NCBI RefSeq assembly: GCF_002387245.1
Contig: NZ_DGLD01000019.1
Coordinates: 1-64,000, forward strand
DNA length: 64,000 nt
DNA from: Brevundimonas sp. UBA4553
GTDB taxonomy: Bacteria > Pseudomonadota > Alphaproteobacteria > Caulobacterales > Caulobacteraceae
Direction: 5' to 3'
This document shows, in pieces, positions 50,808 to 59,116 of this stretch. Numbering within the stretch: position 1 is the stretch's first letter; each line of letters begins with the position of its first letter. Below the pieces are notes generated by a model that made no database searches, was not told the DNA's origin, and saw only the letters and a list, made by a program, of their open reading frames with translations. A program made the translations under genes and the position numbers.

Positions 50808-51995
50808 TCAAACGGAAGGACCGTCGGCGTTGGCCATCAGTAACCGAAATTCATAGGCCGCCTGGTCGGCGGAGCGTTCGGCCAGTCGCCAGGCGGAGCT
50901 GTCCGGGTCGCGCGGGAAGCCCTTGTTGAGCTTCCGGATTTCGGTCAGCAGGGCCGGGAAGGCGGCCCGATCGAGGCCGACCGCAATGCAGGCCAGAAAC
51001 AGAGGGCGGGCAGTGTCGCCGTCCAGCGCGCGGCGGACTTGCGACACTTCGAACCCGCCGAGCGTCGCCAGGCCGTGGGCGAAGACGCCCAGCTTTTCCT
51101 CGCGGAGGGCGCGGATCAGATAGGCGGCGCGCAGCTGGCCCGCAGCATGCAGCTTGGCCACCAGGCGTGAATCGGCCTCGTCGGCGGTGAGAGCCCATTC
51201 GACGGCGGCGGTCTGGCCGGTCGTCTGGCCGGCCGAGGTCCTAGCGGCGGCCTGAACCGCGTCCGCCAATCGAGCGGGGTCGATTGTGAAACGGTCGCTG
51301 ATGGCCTGACGTAGAGCTTCGCCGACCCACTGGTAGAGACGGAGGGCCAGATCCTCGTCCAGCGACGGGTGCCGTGTCAGCGGCGCGCGGAGGGCGGCCA
51401 ACTGACGGGACTGATCGACCAGTTGGGCGAAGTCCGGGGCTTCGATCCGGGCGCTGCGATTTGTGGCCAGCGCCGTCATGACCGCCGGATCAGCGCCCGC
51501 GATGATGGCGCGAGCCACCGCCGCGCCGATATTCGGGCGCAAGGCGATCTGAATCTGGTGGTCGATCGATCCGTCGGACAGGAGTTGCAGCAGGTCCTCG
51601 TCCAGCAACAGGGGACTGGCGGCGATCACCGAGCGAGCGATCTCGATCTCGTCGGCGGCCAGCATCTTCACCAGGGCGGCAGGAGCCCAGTCGACCTTGG
51701 CCAGTCGCTGGGCCAGGACCTGACGGATCTCGCGCTCGGCGCTGCGGGTCAGGGCGATGAAGATGTCGGCCAGGGCTTCGGGCGCGCCGCCGTGGGCGCC
51801 GGCAGATTCGTACAGGCCGGCGACGCCCATCAACAGGCGGTTCTGGTCATCAGGCGAGCGCTTCCTGGCCAGGTCCAGCAACTGATTCAGCCCTGACAGG
51901 GGAACGGCCTGGGCCGCGCTCGTCGGGTTTGGCGGAACGACTGTGGACAACGGCGGCTCCGCGCTTGGAAGGCGGCCGCCCTGGCCGCGTTGCAT
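50808..51995 (-). CDS. DUF2336 domain protein, second copy
   Basis: A 395-residue DUF2336 protein with the same helical repeat pattern as the gene at 48247: E-I-R-Q-V-L-A-Q-R-L-A, I-A-R-S-V-I-A-A-S-P-L-L-L-D-E-D-L-L. The first ~30 residues are polar and low-complexity. The ATG at 51995 is used because earlier in-frame starts read through the CtrA-like site, but its ribosome site is weak. Confidence 0.72.
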   Translation of the reverse strand: MQRGQGGRLPSAEPPLSTVVPPNPTSAAQAVPLSGLNQLLDLARKRSPDDQNRLLMGVAGLYESAGAHGGAPEALADIFIALTRSAEREIRQVLAQRLAKVDWAPAALVKMLAADEIEIARSVIAASPLLLDEDLLQLLSDGSIDHQIQIALRPNIGAAVARAIIAGADPAVMTALATNRSARIEAPDFAQLVDQSRQLAALRAPLTRHPSLDEDLALRLYQWVGEALRQAISDRFTIDPARLADAVQAAARTSAGQTTGQTAAVEWALTADEADSRLVAKLHAAGQLRAAYLIRALREEKLGVFAHGLATLGGFEVSQVRRALDGDTARPLFLACIAVGLDRAAFPALLTEIRKLNKGFPRDPDSSAWRLAERSADQAAYEFRLLMANADGPSV

Positions 51996-52010
51996 CCTCG
52001 TCCCAGCACG

Positions 52011-52026
52011 TGAAAACAGGGTTAAC
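52011..52026 (+). promoter_or_regulatory. CtrA-like site between DUF2336 and class II aldolase genes
   Basis: TGAA-N7-TTAAC, one mismatch from TTAA-N7-TTAAC. It is 16 bases upstream of the minus-strand DUF2336 start and 88 bases upstream of the plus-strand aldolase gene, so either could be the target. Confidence 0.4.
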
Positions 52027-52113
52027 GAAAACCTTCCGGAGCGGAACCCGGGTCGCTTGACGCCAAGCCTGAGCGGGGCGAGGTTCAACAGAACAACGAT
52101 AAGGGAGGTCGTC

Positions 52114-52878
52114 ATGGCGGATGGAGCGGCGTCATCGCTGCAATCGCGAGTGTCGGAGGCGGAGTGGCAGGCGCGGGTCGATCTGGCCGCCCTGTACCGG
52201 CTGGTGGCGCTTCATGGGTGGGATGACATGATCTTCACCCACATTTCGGCGCGGGTGCCTGGTCCGGAGCATCACTTCCTGATCAACCCATACGGCTGGT
52301 ATTTCGATGAAATTACAGCCTCTTCCCTCGTGAAAGTCGATCTGGACGGCAACATCGTCCAAGAGACGACCAGCTTCATCAATCCGGCCGGCTTCACCAT
52401 TCACTCGGCGGTCCACGCCGCGCGCGAAGACGCCAAATTCGTCGTCCACCTGCATACGGTTAACGGCGTCGGCGTGGCGGCCCAGCAGCACGGCCTGCTG
52501 CCGATCAGCCAGAACGCCTGCCTGCTGCAACATCAGGTCGCCTACCATGGCTATGAGGGCCTGGCGCTGAACCATGACGAGCGCGAGCGGCTGGTGGCGG
52601 ACCTGGGCGACAAGCCGCTGATGCTGCTGCGCAACCACGGCACGATGGCGGTGGGCGAAACCGCAGCCCAGGCCTGGGTCGGGATCTTTTTCCTGGAGCG
52701 GGCCTGCGCCCAACAGGTGGCGGCTCTTTCGGGAGGACGCGAGCACGTGCTGATCGCGCCGGACGCCGCCCAGGCCGAGACCAAAGATCAGGGGCGAGGC
52801 ATCGGCTTCATCTCGTCGCTGGCCTGGCCTGGCGCCCTGCGTCAGCTCGAGCGAAAATCGCCGGGCTACGACGTGTGA
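52114..52878 (+). CDS. Class II aldolase/adducin-family protein
   Basis: A 254-residue protein of the class II aldolase family. Metal ligands are His112 and His114 (V-H-L-H-T) and His175 (R-N-H-G-T). The family includes fuculose-phosphate aldolase and adducin-like proteins; substrate is open. AAGGGAGG precedes the ATG at 52114. It overlaps the following outer-membrane gene by 4 bases (GTGA). Confidence 0.88.
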   Translation: MADGAASSLQSRVSEAEWQARVDLAALYRLVALHGWDDMIFTHISARVPGPEHHFLINPYGWYFDEITASSLVKVDLDGNIVQETTSFINPAGFTIHSAVHAAREDAKFVVHLHTVNGVGVAAQQHGLLPISQNACLLQHQVAYHGYEGLALNHDERERLVADLGDKPLMLLRNHGTMAVGETAAQAWVGIFFLERACAQQVAALSGGREHVLIAPDAAQAETKDQGRGIGFISSLAWPGALRQLERKSPGYDV

Positions 52879-53654
52879 GGTCGGTCGGGGGGCTGATCAT
52901 CACTATGGCGCTGGCGTCGGGGGCTTCGCCCGTCCTGGCCGGCAGCTGGAACCTGCCGAAGGGGCAGGGCCAGGCCATCGTCAAATACGAGGACATGCGC
53001 GCAGACAAGAGCTTCGCCGCCGACGGCGAGACGGAAGACCTGTCTCGAGAGCGGGTGGACCGGACGGCGTCGCTGTTTGTCGAGTACGGACTGACGGACA
53101 AGGTGACGGTGCAGTTCAAGGGGGAGTGGCAGGAGGGGCGCGACGATTTCACCGACTATGACGGGCGAGGACCCATCGAGATCGGCGCACGCTGGCAGGC
53201 CTATCGCGACGACGCCAACGTGGTGGCCGTCTATGCCGGCTACGCCCTGAACGGCGAGGGCCGCAACGCCGGCTATGCGCCGCCCGGCGTAGGCGACAGC
53301 GACTGGGAGGTGCGGCTGATGGCCGGCCGCTCGATCGACGGTTCCGGCTCAAAATGGCTGCCGCAGCGCAGCTTCGTGGAAGGCCAGGTCGCGCGACGCT
53401 GGCGACAGGGCCTGCCCGACGAGGTCCGCGTCGACGTGACCGCCGGGGCTCACGTGAGCGAGAACTGGATGCTGATGGCGCAAGGTTTCGGCGGCACGGC
53501 CGACGATGACGGCGCGCGGTGGCTGTCGGTGGAGGTCTCGGCGGTTCGGGATTTCGGCGCCTGGAGCCTGCAGGGCGGCTGGCGTCAGGCGGTCGCCGGG
53601 CGGGATACGCCGGCGGCTGGCGGGCCGGTCATCTCCGTGTGGCGGCGTTTCTGA
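52875..53654 (+). CDS. Exported outer-membrane protein, putative beta-barrel
   Basis: A 259-residue protein with a signal peptide (cleavage near A-S-P-V-L-A, about residue 22) and alternating strands rich in Gly, Trp, Tyr and Val. It ends in S-V-W-R-R-F, a typical terminal barrel strand. The GTG start overlaps the aldolase stop by 4 bases. No specific family is recognised. Confidence 0.65.
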   Translation: MRSVGGLIITMALASGASPVLAGSWNLPKGQGQAIVKYEDMRADKSFAADGETEDLSRERVDRTASLFVEYGLTDKVTVQFKGEWQEGRDDFTDYDGRGPIEIGARWQAYRDDANVVAVYAGYALNGEGRNAGYAPPGVGDSDWEVRLMAGRSIDGSGSKWLPQRSFVEGQVARRWRQGLPDEVRVDVTAGAHVSENWMLMAQGFGGTADDDGARWLSVEVSAVRDFGAWSLQGGWRQAVAGRDTPAAGGPVISVWRRF

Positions 53655-53685
53655 TCCGGTTGTCGCGACGGAAACCAAACGCTGC

Positions 53686-53716
53686 GTCGTTACAGATACT
53701 TTATTTGCGTAACGAC
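53686..53716. promoter_or_regulatory. TetR-type operator-like repeat before the RND efflux pair
   Basis: GTCGTTAC (53686-53693) and GTAACGAC (53709-53716) are perfect complements 15 bases apart, with an inner near-palindrome CAGATA-CTT-TATTTG. The length suits a TetR-family repressor. It lies 48 bases before the adaptor start. A TetR gene is at 61028-61654, but the pairing is only inference. Confidence 0.55.
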
Positions 53717-53763
53717 CATGACCCGCTAAGCGGGACCGCTTGTTGTCGGGGAGACTGCGTCGC

Positions 53764-54900
53764 GTGTTCAAACGCCATTTTTTCATTATCGCGGCGGCGT
53801 GTCTGGTAGGGCTGATGGTCCTGGCGGCGGTCCTGAAGATCACGCTTCCTGACGACAGCAAGGGCGGCGCGGGCGGTCCGGGACGAGGCGGTCCGGGCGG
53901 CGGACGCGGTCAGGCCGTGGCCGAGGCGATCGCCACGCCACGCGAGTTTGCTGACCAGATCCGGGTTCTGGGCGTGGCGCGCAGCAAGCGCTCGGTCAAC
54001 ATCACCTCCAACACCACCGAACTGATCACCCGCGTCATGTTCGCGGATGGACAAAGGGTCGCAGCAGGCGCGCCGCTGGTCGAGCTTCAGGCGCGCGAGG
54101 AAGACGCCGACCTGATCCAGGCGCGGGCTCAACTGGCCCAGGCCCAGCGTGAATACGACCGCTTCAGGATCCTGGCGGAACGCGGCGTGGCGCCGCGCGT
54201 GACGGCTGAAACCGCCGAGACCGCATTGGAGACCGCCCGCGCCGCCGTCGCGGCCTCGGAGGCCCGTCGGGGCGATCGCGTGCTGCGCGCGCCCTTCGCC
54301 GGGGTGCTGGGCCTGACGACCGTGACGCCCGGCACGTTGATCTCGCCGGGATCGGTCATCACCACACTGGACGACACCAGCGCCATTCGCGTCGATTTCC
54401 CCGTGCCAGAGCGCTATCTGGGCGTGTTGCAGGTGGGGACGCCGCTGAGCGCCACGGCCGACGCCTATGCCGATGAGACCGTCTCGGGCCGCATCGCCTT
54501 GCTGGACACGCGGGTGAACGAGCAGACGCGTGCGGTCATCGCCCGCGCCGAGTTCGCCAATCCCGGCAATCGCATTCGCCCCGGCATGATGATGCGGGTC
54601 GCCGTCCATCAGGGCCGTCGCCAGAGTCTGTCGGTGCCCGAGGCCGCCGTTCAGTATGAAGGGCAGGGCGCCTTCGTCTATCGCATCGCGCGCGGCGAGA
54701 ACGGCTCGACCGCCCAACGGGTCGAGGTGCAGGCGGGAGCCGTCGAGGGCGGCTACGTCGAAATCCTGTCGGGCCTGGACAACAACGATCGCGTGGTGGC
54801 GTCGGGCCTGAACCGCATCCAGCCCGGAGCGCCCGTGACGGTGGGCGGCGCCGGCGAGCAAAAGGGCGGCGCCCGCGCGCCTCAGGCGGCCCGCCCATGA
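53764..54900 (+). CDS. RND efflux periplasmic adaptor (HlyD/MFP family)
   Basis: A 378-residue adaptor with an N-terminal membrane anchor (about residues 4-24), a Gly-rich linker, a helical hairpin with I-Q-A-R-A-Q-L-A-Q-A-Q-R-E-Y-D-R (about 119-134), and lipoyl/barrel domains ending in a C-terminal V-V-A-S-G-L-N. It joins the inner-membrane pump to an outer-membrane channel not seen here. GTG 53764 has GGGGAGA upstream. The stop overlaps the pump start (ATGA). Confidence 0.9.
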   Translation: MFKRHFFIIAAACLVGLMVLAAVLKITLPDDSKGGAGGPGRGGPGGGRGQAVAEAIATPREFADQIRVLGVARSKRSVNITSNTTELITRVMFADGQRVAAGAPLVELQAREEDADLIQARAQLAQAQREYDRFRILAERGVAPRVTAETAETALETARAAVAASEARRGDRVLRAPFAGVLGLTTVTPGTLISPGSVITTLDDTSAIRVDFPVPERYLGVLQVGTPLSATADAYADETVSGRIALLDTRVNEQTRAVIARAEFANPGNRIRPGMMMRVAVHQGRRQSLSVPEAAVQYEGQGAFVYRIARGENGSTAQRVEVQAGAVEGGYVEILSGLDNNDRVVASGLNRIQPGAPVTVGGAGEQKGGARAPQAARP

Positions 54901-57900
54901 TGCTGTCCGATGTTTCGGTCCGTCGCCCCGTCTTCGCGGCGGTGGCGGCCATTGTCTTGTGCGTGATTGGTCTGGCGGCCTTCTTCTTCCTGCCGGTGCG
55001 CGAGTTGCCGGACGTCGATCCGCCGGTGGTGTCGGTCAGCACCAGCTACGCCGGGGCCTCGGCCGAGGTGATCGAGAGCCGGATCACCGAGCCGATCGAG
55101 CAGCAGATCGCCGGCATCCAGGGCGTCGAGCGCATCAACTCGACCAGCCGCGATGGTCGATCCAGCGTCAACATCGAGTTCTCGCTGGACCGCAATATCG
55201 ACGACGCCGCCAACGACGTGCGCGATCGGGTGTCTCGCGTGCAGGGGCGCTTGCCGGATCAGGCCGATCCGCCCGAGGTGGCCAAGGCTGATTCCGACAG
55301 CCAGCCGATCATGATCATGTTCCTGCGCTCCACGACGATGAACCGTCTGGAGCTGACGGACTACGCCGATCGCTATCTGGTGGACCGTTTCGCCACCGTG
55401 CCGGGCGTGGCCCAAGTCAACATCTTCGGCGAGCAGCGCTACGCCATGCGGATATGGCTGGATGCGTCCGCCATGGCGGCGCGGGGTCTGACCGTCAACG
55501 ACATTGAAACCGCGCTGACCAACCAGAACGTCGAACTGCCCGCCGGTTCGCTGGAGTCGACGCAGAAGGACTATACCGTCCGCGTGGCGCGCACCTATGC
55601 GCGGCCGGCCGACTTCGCCCAACTGCCGATCGGCACGCGCGGGTCTGCCTCCACGGCGACGGGCGCGCAGAGCTCCGGCACGCTGGCCGCCGCAACCACC
55701 GCCATGACCAATGGCGTGACCGGCGCCCTGCTGGGCAACGCCGCCTATGTGACGCGCCTGGGCGACATCGCCCGTATCGAGGAAGCGCCCGCCGAGGACC
55801 GCCGCCTGTTCCGTGGCAACGGCATCGACCAGATCGGTCTGGCCATCACGCGCCAAGCCCAGTCGAACGATCTGGCGATTTCCGAAGGCGCGCGCGCGCT
55901 GATGGAGCAGGTCACGCCGACCCTGCCGCCGGGCACGACATTGGAGGTCGGCTCCGACAACTCGGTCTTCACCTCGCACGCCATCGACGAAGTCTGGATC
56001 ACCATCGGCATCTCGATGGCGCTGGTCGCCCTGGTCAACTTCATCTTCCTTGGCAGCCTGCGGGCGGCGATCATCCCTTCGGTGGTGGCGCCCATCTGTC
56101 TGCTGGCGACCTTCATTGTTCTGGCGCCGCTGGGCTTCTCGCTGAACCTGCTGACCCTGCTGGCCCTGGTGCTGGCGATCGGCCTGGTGGTCGATGACGC
56201 CATCGTGGTGGTCGAGAACATCCAGCGCCGTCTGGATCATGGCGAGCCGCCGCTGATCGCTGCGGAGCGTGGCGCGCGTCAGGTCTTCTTCGCCGTCGTG
56301 GCGACGACGGTGGTGCTGCTGTCGGTGTTCGCGCCGCTGCTGTTCCTGCCCGGATATGTGGGACGACTGTTCGTCGAGCTGGCGGCGGCGATCGCCGCGG
56401 CCGTGGCCTTCTCGGCCTTCCTGGCGCTGAGCCTGTCGCCCATGCTGGCCTCCAAGATCCTGAAACCCGCCCATAGCGGCGGCTGGGTGGCGCGCCGCGT
56501 GGATCGGGCGATGGACGCGCTGAAGAACTCCTACGCTAACTCGCTGAACGCGCTGCTGGGCCGTCGCATCGCCGTGGGCGGTGTGATCGGCCTGATCGTG
56601 CTGGTGGCGGCGGGGGCGACCGGCATCTTCCTGCACCTGCCCAACGAACTGGTGCCCAATGAGGATCGGGGGCGCGTGACGCTGCGTATCGCCGGCCCCG
56701 AGGGCGCGGGCTTCGACTACACCCGCAAGATCATGTTGGGGTTGGAGCCCATTCTGGCCGAGTACCGCGACAGCGGCGAGGCGGCCAACTTCCTGATCTC
56801 GGCCCCGGGTTTCGGCGGCTCGGGCTTCAGTTCCGGCAGCGCCGTCCTCAATCTTGCCGACTGGTCGGAACGCAGCCGGTCGGCCGACGAGATCGCCCAG
56901 GAACTGAACGGCAAGCTGAGAGGGCAGACCGACGCCCAGGTCAACGCCTCGACGCCCGGCGCCTTCCAGCGCGGCGGCGGCAATTCCAACTCGGTCGAGA
57001 TGATCGTGACGGGATCCGAATACGGGCCGATCTACAACTGGCTGCAGCCGATCCTGACGGCGGCGCTGGAAAATCCGGGCCTGTCGCGGCCCCGCCTCAA
57101 CTATGAGCCCAACGCCCCGCGTCTGCTGGTCGATGTCGATCCCCAGAAGGCGGCGGCTCTGGGCGTGTCGTCGCAGCAGATCGGTCGCGCGCTCGAGACC
57201 ATGTTCGGGTCGCGCCGAGCCACCACCTACATCAAGGGCGGTCAGGAATACGACGTCATCCTGCAGACCGACCGCGACAATCGCCGCGGCGTGGCTGATC
57301 TCGAGGCGCTCTATGTCTCGACCGGCGCAGGCCAGTTGGTGCCGCTGTCGGCGGTGGTCACGACCCAGACATCGGGCGATACGCCTGACCGTCGTCGTCT
57401 GGACCGTCAGCGCGCCATCACTCTGCAGGCCGATCTCAATCCCGGCATGACGATCGACGACGCCGTCGCCTTCCTCAACGCCGAGGTGGCCAAGCAGCCG
57501 CAGGGCGTCGGAACCATTCGCTGGGGCGGCGCGGCGCGTGATCAGCAGGAGGCGGGCAGCGCCGTGGGCTGGGCCTTTGCTCTGGCCCTGCTGCTGGTCT
57601 TCCTGGTTCTGGCGGCCCAGTTCGAAAGCTGGATCACGCCGGCGGTCATCATGCTGACCGTGCCTCTGGCGGCGGCCGGCGGCCTGTTCGGCCTGTTGAT
57701 GGCGGGCTCCAGCCTGAACATCTACAGCCAGATCGGCTTGATCATCCTGATCGGCGTGGCGGCCAAGAACGGCATCCTGATTGTGGAGTTCGCCAACCAG
57801 CTGCGCGATCAGGGACGGACGATCCGCGAGGCGATCATCGAATCCTCGTCGCTTCGCCTGCGGCCGATCATCATGACCTCGATCGCCACCGCCTTCGGCG

Positions 57901-58133
57901 CCCTGCCGCTGATGCTGTGGCAAGGCGCGGGCGCGGGCAGCCGCCAGACCATCGGCGTGGTTATCTTCACGGGGGCGATGTTCGCCACCATGCTGACGCT
58001 GTTCGTGGTGCCGGTGATCTATGGCGTTCTGGCGCGCTTCACCAAGTCGCCGGAATACACCGCGCGCAAGATCGAGGAGTGGGAAGCCCAGGAAATCGCC
58101 GACGGCAAGACGCCGGACATGACGCCCGGTTAG
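54897..58133 (+). CDS. RND efflux pump permease (HAE1/AcrB type)
   Basis: A 1078-residue RND transporter with twelve membrane helices and two large periplasmic loops. The proton relay Asp pair is in V-L-A-I-G-L-V-V-D-D-A-I-V-V-V-E-N (TM4), and the Lys is in G-V-A-A-K-N-G-I-L-I-V (TM10). It exports drugs or other amphiphiles. The partner adaptor overlaps it by 4 bases. No outer-membrane channel gene follows. Confidence 0.94.
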   Translation: MMLSDVSVRRPVFAAVAAIVLCVIGLAAFFFLPVRELPDVDPPVVSVSTSYAGASAEVIESRITEPIEQQIAGIQGVERINSTSRDGRSSVNIEFSLDRNIDDAANDVRDRVSRVQGRLPDQADPPEVAKADSDSQPIMIMFLRSTTMNRLELTDYADRYLVDRFATVPGVAQVNIFGEQRYAMRIWLDASAMAARGLTVNDIETALTNQNVELPAGSLESTQKDYTVRVARTYARPADFAQLPIGTRGSASTATGAQSSGTLAAATTAMTNGVTGALLGNAAYVTRLGDIARIEEAPAEDRRLFRGNGIDQIGLAITRQAQSNDLAISEGARALMEQVTPTLPPGTTLEVGSDNSVFTSHAIDEVWITIGISMALVALVNFIFLGSLRAAIIPSVVAPICLLATFIVLAPLGFSLNLLTLLALVLAIGLVVDDAIVVVENIQRRLDHGEPPLIAAERGARQVFFAVVATTVVLLSVFAPLLFLPGYVGRLFVELAAAIAAAVAFSAFLALSLSPMLASKILKPAHSGGWVARRVDRAMDALKNSYANSLNALLGRRIAVGGVIGLIVLVAAGATGIFLHLPNELVPNEDRGRVTLRIAGPEGAGFDYTRKIMLGLEPILAEYRDSGEAANFLISAPGFGGSGFSSGSAVLNLADWSERSRSADEIAQELNGKLRGQTDAQVNASTPGAFQRGGGNSNSVEMIVTGSEYGPIYNWLQPILTAALENPGLSRPRLNYEPNAPRLLVDVDPQKAAALGVSSQQIGRALETMFGSRRATTYIKGGQEYDVILQTDRDNRRGVADLEALYVSTGAGQLVPLSAVVTTQTSGDTPDRRRLDRQRAITLQADLNPGMTIDDAVAFLNAEVAKQPQGVGTIRWGGAARDQQEAGSAVGWAFALALLLVFLVLAAQFESWITPAVIMLTVPLAAAGGLFGLLMAGSSLNIYSQIGLIILIGVAAKNGILIVEFANQLRDQGRTIREAIIESSSLRLRPIIMTSIATAFGALPLMLWQGAGAGSRQTIGVVIFTGAMFATMLTLFVVPVIYGVLARFTKSPEYTARKIEEWEAQEIADGKTPDMTPG

Positions 58134-58151
58134 GTCTGTCCGAACGTGCGA

Positions 58152-58682
58152 TCAGTAAGCGGGGGCCGTCGCAGGTGCGGCGGCCTTCGTCGTTTCCGGC
58201 TTGAAGCCCGTTTCCACCTTGAGGAAGGCGATGACGTCGCGGCGATCCGTGGCGTCGGGCAGGCCGGGGTAGGTCATCTTGTTGCCGGGCAGGAAGGTGC
58301 GCGGGTTCTGCAGCCAGTGATCCAGCTTGTCGGCGTCCCAGGTGAAACCGGCCGACCGCATGGCGTGAGAATAGCTGAACTTGGCGTCGGCGCCGGCCGC
58401 GCGGCCAAAGACGCCATAAAGGTTCGGGCCCGTCATGTTGGGACCGCCCGGCGTTATGGTGTGGCAGGAACGGCAACGGGCGAAGGCGCGTCGGCCATTC
58501 TCCAGATCACCGGCGTTGTAAGGGGCGGGCAGGGTCGCCAGCGCCGCGATCTTCTCGGCTTCGGTCGGGGCGGGCGGCGGCGGAGCCTTGGACGCCGTAT
58601 CGGTCGTTGACGCGGCGTTGTCGCCGCAGCCCGAGACGCCCAGCGCGACGACGAAGGCGGTCAGGATTGAAACATTGCGCAT
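58152..58682 (-). CDS. Cytochrome c family lipoprotein
   Basis: A 176-residue class I cytochrome c. The haem motif is C-R-S-C-H-T-I, with a Met ligand likely in P-G-N-K-M-T-Y. The N-terminus is a lipoprotein signal (G-V-S-G-C), so it should be tethered to the membrane. It carries electrons in the periplasm. The start is ATG at 58682, or 58694 with GGAGGGA upstream. It is divergent from feoAB. Confidence 0.88.
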   Translation of the reverse strand: MRNVSILTAFVVALGVSGCGDNAASTTDTASKAPPPPAPTEAEKIAALATLPAPYNAGDLENGRRAFARCRSCHTITPGGPNMTGPNLYGVFGRAAGADAKFSYSHAMRSAGFTWDADKLDHWLQNPRTFLPGNKMTYPGLPDATDRRDVIAFLKVETGFKPETTKAAAPATAPAY

Positions 58683-58783
58683 AGTGGTCTCCATCGACTC
58701 CCTCCTTAGGCCGGACCGCCCCGCTTGCCGATGGGCATTTGGTCCCACGGCGATGCGCTATCGCTACTGGACGCGCAAGGCGC

Positions 58784-58798
58784 GCGACTGATAGTCGC
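58784..58798. promoter_or_regulatory. 15-base palindrome upstream of feoAB
   Basis: GCGACT-GAT-AGTCGC is a perfect inverted repeat 36 bases before feoA and about 100 bases upstream of the cytochrome c gene. It does not look like a classical Fur box. A role in iron or redox control is a guess from position. Confidence 0.4.
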
Positions 58799-58834
58799 TT
58801 TCGTAATATGTGAACGGCGTGAGTTGCCGTCGTA

Positions 58835-59116
58835 ATGAGCGCCATGACCGACACCATCAAACTCAGCCAGGCCCGACGCGGCGATCGCGGCGTCATTGTT
58901 CAGGTCGGCGGCGACTGCCACCATCAGGAGCACGAGGCCGAACTGGAACGCCGCCTGCTGGAACTGGGGTTCGTGGAGGGCGCGCGGGTCGAACTGCTGC
59001 ACGAAGGCCTTTTCGGACGCGATCCCATCGCCATCAAGGTCGACGACATGCGGGTGGCTCTGCGCCGGCACGAGGCCGCCAGTCTTACCGTTTGTCTGGA
59101 TGCGGGAGCCCTCTGA
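58835..59116 (+). CDS. feoA: FeoA-like ferrous iron transport protein
   Basis: A 93-residue SH3-like FeoA with R-R-G-D-R-G-V-I-V-Q-V at the start, L-L-E-L-G-F-V-E-G-A-R-V and G-L-F-G-R-D-P-I. It assists FeoB in Fe2+ uptake. The ATG at 58835 is used; another in-frame ATG is 9 bases later. The stop overlaps the feoB ATG by one base (TGATG). Confidence 0.93.
   Translation: MSAMTDTIKLSQARRGDRGVIVQVGGDCHHQEHEAELERRLLELGFVEGARVELLHEGLFGRDPIAIKVDDMRVALRRHEAASLTVCLDAGAL

Noticed and set aside
54882..57923. A 1013-codon open frame antisense to the RND pump
   Set aside because: It is rich in Arg, Gln, His and Asp with no domain features, a typical mirror of a high-GC gene. The plus-strand RND protein is clear.
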